Assembly: GCA_023238725.1 (NCBI GenBank)
Contig: CM041531.1
Span: 4,630,153-4,694,152, forward strand
DNA: 64,000 bases
Direction: 5' to 3'
Source of the DNA: Scortum barcoo
Taxonomy: Eukaryota; Chordata; Actinopteri; Centrarchiformes; Terapontidae
The position numbers and the translations under genes are program-made. Positions 13,001 to 25,072 of this stretch are shown one piece after another; position 1 is the first letter of the stretch, and each line of letters opens with the position of its first letter. The notes under the pieces are model-generated. The model did no database searches and was not told the DNA's origin. It saw nothing but the letters and a program-made list of their open reading frames with translations.

Positions 13001-16000
13001 GGTTGGAACCAGAGTTGTACGATCCCTGTAAGTCCGACATCAGTCGTCTGTGTCCGAACGTGGCCTTCGGTAACGCTCAGGTGGGAAGCATCACGCACAC
13101 AGCGGGAACTGAAAGAAATCACAAAAACTTTCAAAATAAAAGCAGAGGTTGTAAAGACTTTCTCTCTCTCTCTTTCTCCTCCCCCTCTGCCACCCTTCAG
13201 ATGATCGAGTGTCTGAAGGAGCAGAAGAAGCAGCTCAGTCCGCGCTGCCACCAGAGGATCTTCAGGCTGCAGGAGGTGGAGATGACCGACCCCGAGCTCG
13301 ACTACCAGCTGATGAGAGTCTGCAAGCAGATGATCAAGGTGACGAAGAGGAGGAGGAAGAGTAGGAGGATTTTTACTTCTGAAACAACAGCACATATTAG
13401 AAATTTCCAACACTTTAGTACCATAAATACTACAGAGTATCAGAGTACTACAGATTTTACACAGCTGAGGTGTTTGTATTTGCACTTTTGATCAACCTTC
13501 CTCAAAATGAATCTCTGAGATCTGCAGAAGTCGAGTTCTTGCATAAAAGTTTGTCTCATCTGGGGGAGTTTTCTCTAGTCTTTACTTTTGTAGGAAAATA
13601 TTGGATTCTTTAACCTCCTCTAAAAACTGGAAATTCCCTGATAACAACTCATAGGCATAAGACATATTTTGTTTTTGTAAGGGATCCAAGCTGAACTTCA
13701 TCAATATGATGTGCATACGTTTTTTTTTTTTAATGTCAAACGTAAATCTGAAAAGTAACTCAAGTTGACAACAAATGTAGGAGTATCAGGATACGTAGCA
13801 GAAAATAGAAATGCTCGAGTCAAGTATCTCAAAATTTTACTCAAGTACAGTATTTTAAGTGTACTTAATTACTCTCCACAGTCTTTAGCCTTCCCCACAG
13901 CTGTAACTGAACACACACAGTCTAAGTGTGGTTATACTGTCGGCTTGTGTCTTCGCTGTAGTGACGTCTCTGCGCTCTTAGATTTCAGCATCCTTTAATG
14001 TTGTTGAACTTAAAAACGCTCTCCTGCAGCGGTTCTGTACTGAAGCAGATGCCAGGAACGTTCTTCAGTGTCTGAAACAGAACAAGAACAGCGAGCTGAT
14101 GGATCCCAAGTGCAAACAGATGATCACCAAGAGACAGATCACGCAGAACACAGGTCAGTGAAGTCGGGATGTCGACGTATATCTGGACTTCATCTGCCAC
14201 AACGTGTTCACCCTCCTCCTCTTCCTCCTCCAGACTACAGGTTGAACCCGGTGTTGAGAAAAGCTTGTCGAGCCGACATCCCGAAGTTCTGCCAGCCCAT
14301 CCTGAACAAGGCGAGCGAGGACAGCGAGCTGGAGGGCCAGGTCGTCGCCTGCCTCAAACTCAAATACGCTGACCAGGTCGGTCCACGATGGCACTGTCTG
14401 CTGGAGACTGATGAAATACTGAAAGTAACTTTTAGACAAGCAATAAAACAAAATGGTAAAAGGATAAAAAAAATACATCAAATCAAAGTAAAGGGCTAGT
14501 TATACTCAGAGATCTTCACCTCACTTAAATAAGATAAGATAATCTAAACTTTATTAATCCCACATATGGGGAAATTACAAATATGAAAAGAAGTACAAAA
14601 AATACATAAAAATGACATAAAACACTAGAAAAATAAATACACTATCTACATCCTCCATATATAAAGATGTTTAAAGTGATGAACATGACAGATGGTGATG
14701 ATAAACAGCAGTGTTATATTATTTAAATGTGAATGAACAAATATTGCTTGTCGTCCTGTAAAACTGCATGTTTTGAAACTGCAGGTGAATTATTTCTGCT
14801 GAAAGCCACACATACAAAAGTGTTTCATAAATTTGTGTGTTTTCTGGGGTTTGGTTCAGAGGTTGTCTCCAGACTGTGAAGATCAGATCAGAGTGATTCT
14901 CCAGGAGTCGGCGCTCGACTATAGACTGGACCCACAGCTGCAGATGCACTGCTCGGATGAGGTAAGACACACACACACATTTACAAACAGAGAAACACAC
15001 ACTTACACACACACACTCTCACACACACACACCCATAGATACAAACAAACCAGCAAACTTTATTTCTTTTGCTCAATTTTTCTTCTCTGTCATAATTTTC
15101 TTGTTTCTTCCTCTTACTTTACTTCCTCCTTCTCTCCTCTTTTTCTCTCCTGTTTCTTGTCTTATCCTGTTTCCTTTCCTGTTTCCTCTCCTATTTCCTT
15201 TACTCTCCTGTTTCCTCTGCTGTTTGCTCTCTTTTTTCCTCTTGTTTCCTTCCGTTTCCTCTCTTGTTCCCATTCCTGTTTCCTGTCCTCTCTTGTTTCC
15301 TCTCCTTCCCTGTTTCCTCTTTTGTTTCCTTCCCTGTTTCCTCTCCTCTCCTCTTTCCTCTCCTCTCTTGTTTCCTCCCCTGTTTCCTCTCCTCTCTTGT
15401 TTCCTCTCCTATTTCCTCTCCTCTCCTGCAGATCTCCAAGTTGTGTGCAGAGGAGGCAGCAGCTCAGGAGCAGACCGGTCAGGTGGAAGAATGTCTTAAA
15501 GTCAACTTGCTGAAAATCAAACAGGACACCTGTAAAAAGGTAAATATTATTTGCTATTTAAAAAACCCCTGGAGGGAGGTAATAGGAAGACTACACACAG
15601 AAATGCGTCTTCTGGACTCCACCTGGACTTGAAACCTTTGTCCATTAGCCACTGAAATGATTCGACATGAGGTGTGAATGGGTGCATTGTTTGTGCAGCT
15701 TCTTCCTTTCTTTGCTGTTTTTCTTGTTTGCAGGAAGTCCTGAACATGCTGAAGGAGAGTAAGGCAGACATCTTTGTGGACCCGGTCCTCCACACGGCCT
15801 GCGCTCTGGACCTCAAACACCACTGCGCTGCCATCACACCCGGCAGGGGGCGACGTGGGTGCTTTCACACAACATATGCAGATCTGTACAGATTCTCCAG
15901 AATCATTCAGCTGGATTCATTTCAGGATGTGAAAGAATTAAGAATCACTGTCTAAATGTTATTTGCTGTTTTTCTCTTCTTCTTCTTCTGTGTCTTCATT

Positions 16001-17068
16001 TGTCGCTCCATCTCACCACCCAGAGATGTCGTGTCTGATGGAGGCGTTACAGGACAAGAGAGTTCGCCTGCAGCCGGAGTGTAAGAAAAGACTTCAAGAC
16101 CGCATCGACATGTGGAGCTACGCTGCAAAGGTAAAACACCAGGAAGCATTTTCACCTTTGAGTCTGAAAGAGACTTGAATGTTTCAATTTATGTTTTTTA
16201 CTTTTAATTTTGCAGATCATATAAAAATATGACGTTGGTTTGAATTAAAGCAACAATTAAAGCATTGAAATATTTATTAGTTTTCTTGATATGAGAGACT
16301 GATACCACTCTCATATCTCCCAGCTTGGTTGAACATAAGCACTCGAGAACAATGGAAAAGTTTGCCTTGGTTTCTCCAAAGCTCCAAAATAGACTGACTT
16401 TGACATGTTGTATCTCATGTGCTTATGTTTTCATTAGTTGTGATGCATGCTAACATGCTGATGTTGACCGTCTTAGTTTAGTGTCTTTGCATGCAAACAT
16501 ATGTAAATTAGCACATAACACAAAGTGATTCTAATGGGAATTTAATTATTTTTGCAGGTGTTTGATCATAAACCCAAATTAAAATATGGAGCTGATTGTG
16601 GCACTAGAGGAAAAAAACAGAGATCAACATATTTATAACGATTCTGGGGAACATGAATATTACGTGTAATATGTTATATAATATGTTATAATAATGCCAA
16701 TGTACCAAATTTCAGACCAGTCCCTCTGAAAGTTTCATTTAAAATCAATCAATGACAACTTGCTGGTGATACTATAAGAATTCATCCAGTAGTTGACAAG
16801 TTATTTCAGTCTGAACCAAAGTGGTGGCCCTGCGAAGCGACCGACACTTTTTCCAAACAACAAACAGCACAAACAAACATTTCCAACTTCTGTCCTGTAG
16901 GTGGCGCCAGCAGAGGGCTTCTCAGACCTGGCCGTGCAGGTGATGACATCGCCCTCCAAGAACTACATCCTGTTAATGATTGCACTGAGCGTGTGCGTCC
17001 TCTTCCTGGTGGGGCTGCTGTGCGGTCGGATCACCAAGAGAGTGACGAGAGAACTGAAGGACCGGTAG
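2551..17068 (+). CDS. glg1: Golgi apparatus protein 1 (ESL-1 / cysteine-rich FGF receptor), 3' 22 coding exons
   Basis: Exons: 2551-2754, 3146-3217, 3368-3554, 4327-4544, 5261-5382, 5566-5667, 9022-9175, 10786-10923, 11163-11249, 11362-11424, 11678-11791, 12186-12274, 12441-12558, 12988-13080, 13201-13338, 14030-14153, 14234-14376, 14860-14961, 15432-15539, 15734-15854, 16024-16130, 16901-17068. All introns are GT-AG, and phases join into one 923-residue frame (2772 bp with stop). The protein is mostly Cys-rich GLG1 repeats with regularly spaced CxxD/E and CLxxH/K motifs. N-glycosylation sequons include NET, NLT and NDT. Near the end lies one hydrophobic helix (YILLMIALSVCVLFLVGLL), followed by a basic 13-residue cytosolic tail ending RELKDR. 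Vertebrate GLG1 is ~1180 residues, so ~256 N-terminal residues lie upstream. It is a type I Golgi membrane protein known to bind FGFs, E-selectin and pro-TGF-beta. No indel disrupts any exon. Confidence 0.97.
5730..8605 (+). mobile_element. Rex3-like (RTE clade) LINE, nearly full length but dead
   Basis: This fills most of the GLG1 intron between exons 5566-5667 and 9022-9175, in the sense orientation. The order is: GC-rich 5' region (5730-5990); endonuclease fragments in shifting frames (about 5995-6650, including STDHHLVVSW); linker; then reverse transcriptase. The RT starts abruptly near 7316 with sequence from the middle of the domain, so the first RT motifs (roughly 80 residues) are deleted. 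VDLEKAFDRVP lies near 7480-7510, the catalytic FADDVVLL at 7779-7802 and FKYLGVLFTSEGKME near 7973-8013. The C-terminal region (GRRPRGRPRTRWRDYV) is at 8410-8560. The 3' tail is a short GGAAT/GGAT repeat. Frameshifts and stops make it non-coding. No clear target-site duplication was identified. Confidence 0.85.
9334..9351 (+). other. glg1: Candidate 18-nt in-phase microexon of glg1
   Basis: It is bounded by an upstream AACAG acceptor and a consensus GTAAGT donor, and has phase 0. Inclusion would insert VNPDEL between the Arg-Arg ending exon 9022-9175 and the Leu-Ser-Arg starting exon 10786-10923. A second AG at the end of a longer pyrimidine tract (9299-9300) would give a 51-nt exon with an immediate in-frame stop, so only the 18-nt form keeps the protein open. 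Transcript support cannot be judged here. Confidence 0.45.
9981..10006 (+). repeat. (TG)n microsatellite in a glg1 intron
   Basis: About 13 TG units lie in the intron between exons 9022-9175 and 10786-10923. The rest of that intron (9352-10785) is AT-rich, with no gene-like feature seen. Confidence 0.9.
12885..12922 (+). mobile_element. LINE/SINE-type 3' tail remnant
   Basis: The stretch TTTCCCTCCTGGGATAAATA followed by AAGTATTTGATTCTGAT resembles the 3' terminus of teleost CR1/L2/Rex1-type retroelements, which end in a short hairpin, AATAAAG and a simple repeat. It lies in the glg1 intron before exon 12988-13080. Only the tail is recognisable. Confidence 0.4.
14526..14645 (-). mobile_element. 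LINE/SINE-type 3' tail remnant, antisense in glg1 intron
   Basis: On the minus strand the end reads CCCCATATGTGGGATTAATA, then AAG and repeated TTATC units. This is the usual 3' terminus of a common teleost retroelement class with a similar tail (compare 37165-37230). Upstream sequence is too decayed to classify. Confidence 0.5.
15083..15430 (+). repeat. Polypyrimidine TTTCCTCTCC-type low-complexity tract
   Basis: About 350 bases of almost uninterrupted C/T, built from variants of TTTCCTCTCC and TGTTTCCTCTCC, run up to the acceptor AG of glg1 exon 15432-15539. The preceding 14967-15035 stretch is CA-rich. The long ORFs here in three frames are composition artefacts. Such homopurine-homopyrimidine DNA can form triplex structures and is often length-polymorphic. 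Confidence 0.9.
16400..16860 (+). repeat. Decayed interspersed repeat common in percomorph fish
   Basis: The order of motifs matches a widespread unnamed teleost repeat that I recall from other fish genomes. The motifs are GCATGCTAACATGCTGATG, GCAAACAT..TAGCAC, GCAGGTGTTTGATCATAAAC, TACCAAATTTCA, and TATTTCAGTCTGAACCAAAG followed by TGGTGG. It occupies most of the last glg1 intron. Related pieces recur in the Y spacers (near 24.59-24.77, 40.90-41.09 and 58.90-59.10 kb). Confidence 0.5.
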
Positions 17069-18267
17069 AGGATGAACACTTTGAAAAAAACTGACTCTTC
17101 GCACCTCCCTCCTCCTCTTCCTCCTCCTCTTCCCCCCTCAGATGCCCGGTCTGTAACCAGCCAACCTGCACAGTGCCAACACCGGTGGACACATCTGGAA
17201 CTCCTCTGTTTATTGTCTGCTTCTAAGTATTTGCATTAAATGCAAAACACCCTCCGACTCTCATGAAAATCTCCATTTGGGCATCTCCAAACTTTGAGAG
17301 AGCACCGGAGCATTTTTCCTAGATGATCACATTTCCCTGCCCCCCTCCCCCACCTCTCCAACAAATCTGCTTTTGTTGAGGACTTAGTTCGGGGTCGGAT
17401 GTGAGGTCATCCGGCATCTTTTAAGTTTCTGAGTAAGCGCTGTTCATTATGTGACTGAGGGCTGCTGCTTCTGAGGTTAGGATTGCTTTCCCCTCGTTGA
17501 GTCCTGATGCTTCTTGTGATATTTAATAGAGACTGGAGCATGTAGAGCAACAGGACTTTGTTTCTTTCTAAGTGACTTCGGCTGCTTGAATCGCACATGG
17601 ACGCAACTTGAAACTTTGAGACAAATTTTGGGGTTGAATTCTGTGATGTTCCTTTTGCTTTGAAACATTTTCCATCAGTCATGAAGTCTCGTCACGTCCA
17701 GCTCGCCAGATTCGGCTCTTTACATTTGGACCAGTTCAGCCACCTCTTCCTGATATTTCCACCATGACCGGTGTAGTTCCCGTTCCCTGTTCTCTGTTGC
17801 CTTTTAATGAAGCAACACAATCTGTCACAGAACACACAGAGGCTTCATTTTACAACTGGACAACCTGCCAGTGTAAAAACATGAGCACTTCTCTGTGTTT
17901 TGTGAGGGAGGAGGTGATTGTTCGTATAAAAACTGCTGATTTTCTCTGTGTAAGAAGTCAGATGTCTGATCATTTATGTATCGGTGACATGTGAGAGGTC
18001 AGACGAGGCTATTAAACCCGCACTGAGCTGCTAACCCACAGAGATGTTTTCCCCTCAGGCCTCGTTTGCTCTGCAGGCCTTTGGGCCCAGTTTGAAAAAA
18101 GTTTGATGTGAGTTTACTTTTAAAGTCGTATCCTGCAAATAACCTGCATGTACACATACAGAAGATAAACCTCAGACAAGATCCTAAACACAGATTGAAG
18201 CAATCATTTCAGTTTTTGAAATGTCACTTCACACAGGATCAGAAGATAATTGTCTTTTTCTCTTTCA

Positions 18268-18420
18268 ACAGCAGGCAGGGAGTTAGCCTAGCTTAGCATA
18301 AAGACTGGAAATGAGGGGAACAGTTAGCATGGCTCTGTCCAAAGTTAATAAATACACCTACAGACACTTCTAAAGCTCGCAGATTAACACACTATATCTT
18401 ATTTATTTGATGCATACATA
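18268..18420 (+). repeat. TAGCTTAGCATAAAGACTGG-type teleost repeat fragment
   Basis: The motif order (GTTAGCCTAGCTTAGCATAA, AGACTGGAAA, CAGTTAGCATGGCTCTGTCC, ACACTATATCTTATTTAT) matches a very common percomorph interspersed repeat that I recall from other genomes. It lies inside the glg1 3' UTR. Confidence 0.5.
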
Positions 18421-19540
18421 AACAGAGCTGTAAACAGCAGATTGTGGCGTCACAGGTATTTATACGCCGGATGTATTATCTCTGATTTATTCTGATCTGT
18501 GTGTTTCAATTGTTTAGTTTGTTCTGATTTAAATAATTCAGATTGATTTCCACATATTAAGCTAAAGCCTGGGCTGACTAATATCAGATTTTCAACATTA
18601 TACATTAATGTGACGCATATGAGCAACATATCTGTAGTGGGTCACTTTTAGTGTCCCATCATCGAAATGTTTGTGTCTGAGGCTTTTCATTCAAACTGCT
18701 GATGATAATAATATTTATTTTAGAGAATTGCATCAAATAGTAATGTTAGAGGAAAAAAAGGGGAAGTTAAAAATGACATTTATCTTTACAGTCATTATAA
18801 CAAAATCATCATCTTATTTTTCAGACATTCAAACCACAAACATGTTATTGTACAATTATTAAGGCAAATGACTTTTAACTTTAGATGTAATTTAGGAGAT
18901 GCAAACATTATTTTGTATTTATTTTTTTCCTGATTGATGAATTTTTGATTTTGCACTTTAAGTTGATTGATCGTTGCATTGATCTGCAGAGCACTGAAGA
19001 GCTTGTTTGTTTGCAGGCATCAGCTGATTGGACAATGAGCCTCGTTCATCTCATTCATGTGTAAAAAGATTTCTAAAATGTAACTTCACCTTTCTTTTGA
19101 CAAATGTTGCATCCTGTGGTTGTATATTAATATTTGTGAATGAACTAAAAAGCTGCATAAACACAATATTTTCTGCTCATTTACAAAACTTAATGAAGTT
19201 CAAGTTGCAAATTATTTGTTGACACGTTCTCAAAGGAATTTGAGAGTGAAAAAATAAACCTGAGAGCTGATCGACTGATAGAAACGAACAGCTGCTTTGA
19301 GCTTTTCTAATCAATATTTCTGTTTCCTGTTTGTGTCAGCTGCAATCGGATGTGGAATCAGAGCGATTTAACAGGAAATAAAGAAAATGTCATAACCAGT
19401 TTTGTACGTTAGTCTCTACATGTACAAACTTTATCAGTGTGCCGTTCTTTTCTTTCAGAGTATGCCATGTAATATGAAGACGTAACAGATTTATCATTGT
19501 GAGATTTGATTTTGCTGTACAGATAAAAATTTGTCAATTT

Positions 19541-19546
19541 AATAAA
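19541..19546 (+). terminator. glg1: Distal polyadenylation signal of glg1
   Basis: AATAAA is followed by a T-rich stretch. It is the last canonical hexamer before array-derived sequence begins near 19.75-19.85 kb. Confidence 0.55.
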
Positions 19547-19749
19547 ATCTGCAGATTTTCATATCTTTGGCTCAACCTGAGTCTCTTTAAATATTCATGG
19601 GCAGTTTGATAAACAGCAACAAACCCAAAAAAAAAATAATAATGTGTTTTCCAGGTTATTAACTAATACAACCAGGATGAGCATGTTGATACTTAAAAGC
19701 TTACTTTTTTTACTTACTTTTTTTTTAGCTGTATAGACTTTCATGACAT

Positions 19750-21007
19750 TTTATTTTCATTTTTATTTTATTTGAAATAAACAGAAATTAAATGATGGTT
19801 AAATGTTTTACATTTTTTTATGATTATAATTACTTCTGACCTGGGGCTGTATGTTTATATAATACTGTTGCTCACTGTTTATATAAATACAATCAAATCA
19901 GTAAAAATTGGTAACCAAGTCTTATCTTTTATCTTTAACTTTTATTACAGAGACAGTTGAGCATTGGCTGATATAGACCAACAGCAACAATTATACAGCC
20001 CTCACAACAGTGTAAAATACAACTATTATATATGAATAAAAGGCAATTCAGATTTCTTCACATATATAAAATAAAAAAGAAAAAAAATTCACATAATCAT
20101 GAGATTAAAGCAGCTCTATGGAGTTTTTAACTGGTTATGAAACAGTCTCAATTTAATACTGATGCCTCTTTATGACCTACATCAACAAACATGACCAACA
20201 GAGAGAATATTTTCTATTTCATTTTATGACTTTTTATATTTATATTTATATATTTTTCTAATAGTTATTCTTAATGCTGCCACCAGGTCAGATTTTTTAA
20301 TTCAAATTCAAGTTGCTTCATCTGCTAACTGCCTCCTTTGACCACAGGGACCGCCAAAATCAACACAACAAGAAAAAAACAAAAAAAGTTCCATTGAGCT
20401 GCTTTAAATTAAAACTGTACAATAAAACACGTTTTAAAATGAGAAAAAAATATCAAACAACATTATATGAAATCCATATTGAAATAAATCTGTGAAATGT
20501 TAAAAAAAGTTTAAAAACAATATTACATCACAGACCAGCCCCTTCTTATTGGTCAGGCTGTGGCCCAAAGCAGTGATCCCTATAATCACATGTATCCACC
20601 ACAAAGACAAGAAATAATCCCAAAAAAAGAAAGAAAGAAATGTACCAACATCGTAAACAGATGCTGAAGTGACATTTGCGTCGTGGCTCCACCATCACAA
20701 TCAAATCTGACTTCAAACCTTCAATTTTTTTCCAGTATTCTCATTTTTTATTATTGTTATTATTGTTGGGTATTTATGTCAATTTCATCAATATTACATT
20801 TTTTTTCTTTATTGCCACTACCTTTTTATTTCTTATTATTATTTATTATTTGCAAAAATCATCACACACTCTGAGTTCAATGTTTTTGTTTTGATCTGAA
20901 TGTTAATTAAAGAACACTCTCTCTCTGTCATAGTTCATTCAAATGTTTTCAAAATAAACTTGAGTTGAAAAAAGGGGATAAACCTGATGATGAGCAACAT
21001 TTGTGTA
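19750..21007 (-). other. 3' flank of Ig-receptor copy A; left edge of the array
   Basis: AT-rich DNA without a gene. From about 19.85 kb it aligns by eye with the 3' flanks of copies B-F, sharing landmarks such as GCCCTCACAACAGTGTAAAA and CCAGCCCCTTCTTATTGGTC. A minus-strand AATAAA at 20808-20813, 195 bases past the stop codon, is shared by all copies and is the likely poly(A) signal. Confidence 0.7.
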
Positions 21008-24000
21008 TTAAGTCTCTTCCTCTCTCCTGGTCCTGGTCCTCCAGGTCACAGCGACGACAACAGCACAGAGGACCACCAGCAGCCCGCTGAGCAGAGACCA
21101 CCTCCCTTTGTAGAAGGTGGAGTGGATCCCAAAGGGCTCTCTGTACATTAGAACAGTTTTGGTTGTTGACACACACTGGTACATCTGATCTGACCAGCCG
21201 AACTAACTGCACACCAATACTCCCCAGAGTGTGCCAGTGAGGCATTAGAGATAACATTTTTGAGGTGTGTGGCTCCAAGCTTGCATTGAGGTTGATGAAG
21301 CACTGTTTTTCCGGCCCTGTGGGTGTGTGGTCACTCCTCTCAGGTTCAGTTTTGACATTTCAGAATTGCACCAACGGTTCTGCCCCTGTTTGGTTTGACT
21401 TGATGAACCAAAGGTGGAACAGATACTCTCCCACATCTCTGTTTGGTTTGACTTGATGATGCTCTCAGAGGTTTCACAGATGTACCAACTTGAGTCAGCC
21501 ACCGATGGAAATGAAAAGTCGGCCAACCTCAGTAGAGAACTTTGAATCAGACTTTATCCAACGTGGGGGCTGGTCATCACTGGAACAGATGCAACTCATA
21601 CTCTCCCACATCTCTGTTCATCACCAGACAGGTGTACAACGTCTGGACTGGTGTTCTGAAGTTGGACATCTGAGAGTGACTGATTCCTGAAAACCTGTGA
21701 TGTCTTTCTTATATCTATACTCACTTTTAAGCCCTCCAGATTATCAGCCGCTCCCTCACCTCACGAGGTCTCCCTCTGAGAAGAGCTCTACAACAGGTTC
21801 TCATACATCACGGGTCAACTCCTCTTGGTACTGGCCAGAGTCAAACGTGGGACACACCACCAGGAGTATTCCACCAAAAACTTTGCATGCTCTCTGAGGG
21901 GGCACAGGGTCCCTCTGGCAAACAGGGGTCAGAGGTTTCACAGGATGTACCAACTTGAGTGATTCAGTGTTAGCGATGGAAATGACAGCGAGTAGTTTCG
22001 GCCAACCTCATAGTGTAGAGAACTTTGAGCCTTTGAATCAGACTTCTACTCTGGAGTTCCAAACGTGACACACGGGTCACCAGTGGGACTTCTGTTGGGC
22101 TGGTCATCATTGAAATCAGTAACATTGCACTGCAACTCAGCCGACTCTTCCACCAGTGCTCCGTTTTAATACTGAGTGGTAGATAATGTACTGTCTCTGG
22201 TCACTTCTTAATGGGAATAAGTAATCCAGGTTGTATTGGACATGAGTCAGGGAGGACTGCTGACACACTGGAGGTAACCGCCACCTTACTGTGGTGGAGG
22301 GTTTGTGTGCCCGAGCTGTTGGTTCATCACCAGACAGGTGTACAACGTCTGGACTGGTGTTCTGAAGTTGGACAAATGAAGCTAGGCCTCAAGGGGGAAG
22401 GTCCATGTTTACACTGAGCTGTTGGGTGGCGGGGGGCCTGGCTGACTGTGTTTTTCACACTTGCCTTCCAAAGAGGAAGCATGGAGGCTGTGGGTTGCCC
22501 AATCCCTGGACCAAAACTCTGGATGGAGGGTCTGGGGATCATTCTGAAGCCACCCTGGGACTGTCTTGGTCTTATTGACACCCGGTGGCAACATTGCATA
22601 TTGTACTGTCCTGAAAACCTTTTTTTAATGTGTCTTTCTTATATCTATACTCACAGACTTTGTTGGGATCACAGTTTGTCTTGAACACCTTTTAAGCCAC
22701 ATGATGGAGAGGGAGAATCCAGATTATCAGCCGGGTAAAGAGAGGATCTGTCTGCTCCCTCACACTGGCAGAGGAGGAACATTGTGAGGGGTATGTCCAC
22801 TTCTCCTCCAAGTGTCACAGTGATTGGAGGGGGTCTTGGACCAGTGGTGGGACAGTTTGAAAGTCCACATGTGCTTTGTGGATTGCCTGTCTGGCAAGAA
22901 GGCATTCTGTGGGGACCTGAGTGTCCCTCCAGGCTGTGGGCCTGGGTACTGAGGGTCTGTACCGGAGCAGGAAGTCTTGAGGTGGGGGTCCTGCCTTCGG
23001 TGAGGCCATGTTGGATCTCCTCCGGCAACCGGTCCTCTGCCTGTGCATCTGGTGGGGATTGTACGAGGCTGGGGTCCTTAGGTGGAGTCCATCACCCTGG
23101 GAGGACTACAAACAGTGATCCTGAGCTTGGGGCTGTTGTTCTCATCAACAGGACTTGTAGCCAGGGGCCTCTCTGGATGTGGGGCTGTCTTGGCTGGCCT
23201 CTGCATTTCACTTTGCCCTGGAGTGGATGATGTTGTCCTGGGTTGGAGAGGGTCCAACAGGACTCATGGGAGAACAATGGACCAGCTCTATACCCTCCAC
23301 TGGAGCTAGAGGGTTTATGGGAGTTTGCAGCCGAGGTGAATGTGCTTTGTGGCTCTATACCCTCCACTGGAGAAGGCTGGGATGAATCAGCAGGAGCCAT
23401 GATTCCAGTAAAGACCTGTTTCCAGCCACTGTTCGGTTCTCGACCGGATCTGGCATGTTGTTTGATTCAGCGTGTTCATAATCTTTATCAGGTGGGTGGA
23501 CCAGTTTGGGAACCAGTGGAGGATTTCTCAGGATTTGAGTCAGTCCTGGTTTCATCTCTGCGATGTTGTGCAGATGAGTCAGGTTGTGGATCATTAAAGA
23601 AGAAAAATGAGTCCTCGGTCCATCCAGGTGGCTCCCTGAGATTGGAGTTGAGTTCAAGACAAATGAAAGTCGTTGTTTCAAGTCTTCAGGGACTGTGGAG
23701 TGGACGAAATGCGAAGGACAAGATCCCTACAAGGGTGGAGGGTGGCTGGGGTAGAGCTTGGTCCTCGGGGAGAGGTCTGAGCTGAGGATGGGCTGTTTCT
23801 GCCCCCTGGCCCCCTAGGAGGGTATTCCACAGGACAGGACACGCTGGAGAGACTATGTCTGTCGGCTGGCCTGGGAAGTCTCGGGAGCTCCCCGGAAGAA
23901 GCTGGAGGAAGTGTCTTGGGTGAGGGAGGTCTGGGCATCTCTGTCAGACTTGCCTCCGCGACCCGGTCCCGGACCAAGCTGGATTAAGTGGATGAAAATG

Positions 24001-24174
24001 GATGGATGGATGGAAGTTTCCTCTCATCATCAAATCTGGAGATCAGGCAGAAGTCGGCCTCCTTGGTGGGTCTGAAGCCTCAAAGAGTCGTTTTCCTTTT
24101 TAATCCAGTGTTACTTCTGCTTGGATGTTGCTGATGAGAGCGAACAGCAGGAAGGAGAGCTGGACTGCAGCCAT
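21008..24174 (-). pseudogene. Ig-receptor copy A, shredded with LINE sequence
   Basis: Both ends of the gene are recognisable: the initiator ATG at 24174 with the signal-peptide start, and the stop at 21008-21010 after the membrane segment and Arg/Glu-rich tail. Between them, Ig-domain pieces are duplicated, reordered and interrupted. For example, the domain-2 hinge GTACAACGTCTGGACTGG occurs at both ~21630 and ~22335. About 1.8 kb of extra sequence, much of it Rex3-like, is interleaved in short runs from 22.4 kb onward. No long frame survives. The expected intact length is ~1.33 kb. The patchwork is not a single clean insertion and may be partly an assembly product. Confidence 0.75.
22480..24020 (+). 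mobile_element. Rex3-like LINE pieces interleaved with Ig-gene sequence
   Basis: Plus-strand pieces of the same LINE family as at 5.7-8.6 kb appear in element order. They are CCCAATCCCTGGACCAAAAC (~22499), a CATGTGCTTTGTGGA piece (~22868), GGACCAGCTCTATACCCTCC (~23279), and a clean 3' end at 23830-24010 ending in GGATGGATGGA. Short runs of the Ig gene alternate with them, on a scale of tens of bases. Only the last ~190 bases look like an uninterrupted element 3' end. Confidence 0.65.
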
Positions 24175-25072
24175 TCTGCTCTGAGGTCTCCTTGTGAGTG
24201 TCGTGCAAACGTCGCCTCTGCTCGCCTCATAAATTCTGTAGCTCGTCAGCAGCTTCTCGTGTTTGTAGTAACATGACTTCTTTATCTCATTATCACAGGA
24301 AACGTTGCATTCAACTCTGCGTCAAATAATCTCTGTAATGTGATTGTACTGATATTTTGAGTTTACTTTTAGACACGTACAAGATGTTATCTTGTATTTA
24401 TTTAAAGAGAAGGACATATCTACATTGATGGAGTTCGAGTGATGTTGAATTTGCTGACAGGTCTACACAGTATTTTCTTGCAACATCTGACACATCTGAC
24501 ATGTTTGTCTGCTGTGCTTAATTAATGCATCAGTGAAAGTTTTTGTCATACACAGTGAGGATGCTGTCATGTTGAGCTAAATGCTAATGCAGCATGTTCA
24601 CAGTGACAACAGTAACCTGCTCATTTTTAACAGGTGTCATTTTTACCATGTTCTCCATTTTATTGTGCAGGTCTTCTTTAGTGTGTTTGCTTATTACAAC
24701 TAAACACCATGAAGAGCTGAAAATGCTGATGTCAGTAGTTTTTGCAGGTATTTTGTGGCAGTAAATTAAATGAATGAAATAAAAAATAGTTGAGACATTT
24801 TCATGACTGACTGACGTGTTTCTCCTAATGTTAGGTCACATGTTCCCTCTGCTTCACTCCGTGCTGCAACTGGACGACTTCACCGGGAGGAAACAGATGA
24901 TCAGTTTATGGCTGAATATTGATCAGTATTAAATTGAGATTTGTTGTTTCATAGGAAGTAAAAACTCCATAAAGCTGCAGTAAATTTCATGGTCATGTGA
25001 TTTTTTTCATGATATGCCAAGGTATTCGAGGTGTTTTTCATGCATATATAACAGTAGTTTCTTCCATTTTTC

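Larger units (their letters stand above)
17069..19560 (+). other. glg1: glg1 3' untranslated region
   Basis: This non-coding stretch follows the stop at 17066-17068. No sustained ORF is present. Candidate polyadenylation hexamers are AATAAA at 19253, 19377 and 19541. The last is followed by array sequence within about 200 bases, so the long UTR form probably ends near 19.56 kb. The exact transcript end is inferred. Confidence 0.7.

Noticed and set aside
15101..15632. Long Ser/Leu/Phe-rich ORFs in several frames
   Set aside because: They lie in the polypyrimidine tract; composition explains them, and the real exon at 15432-15539 uses one defined frame.
17407..17682. 91-codon minus-strand ORF antisense to glg1
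   Set aside because: Lies wholly in the glg1 3' UTR with no coding character or recognisable motif.
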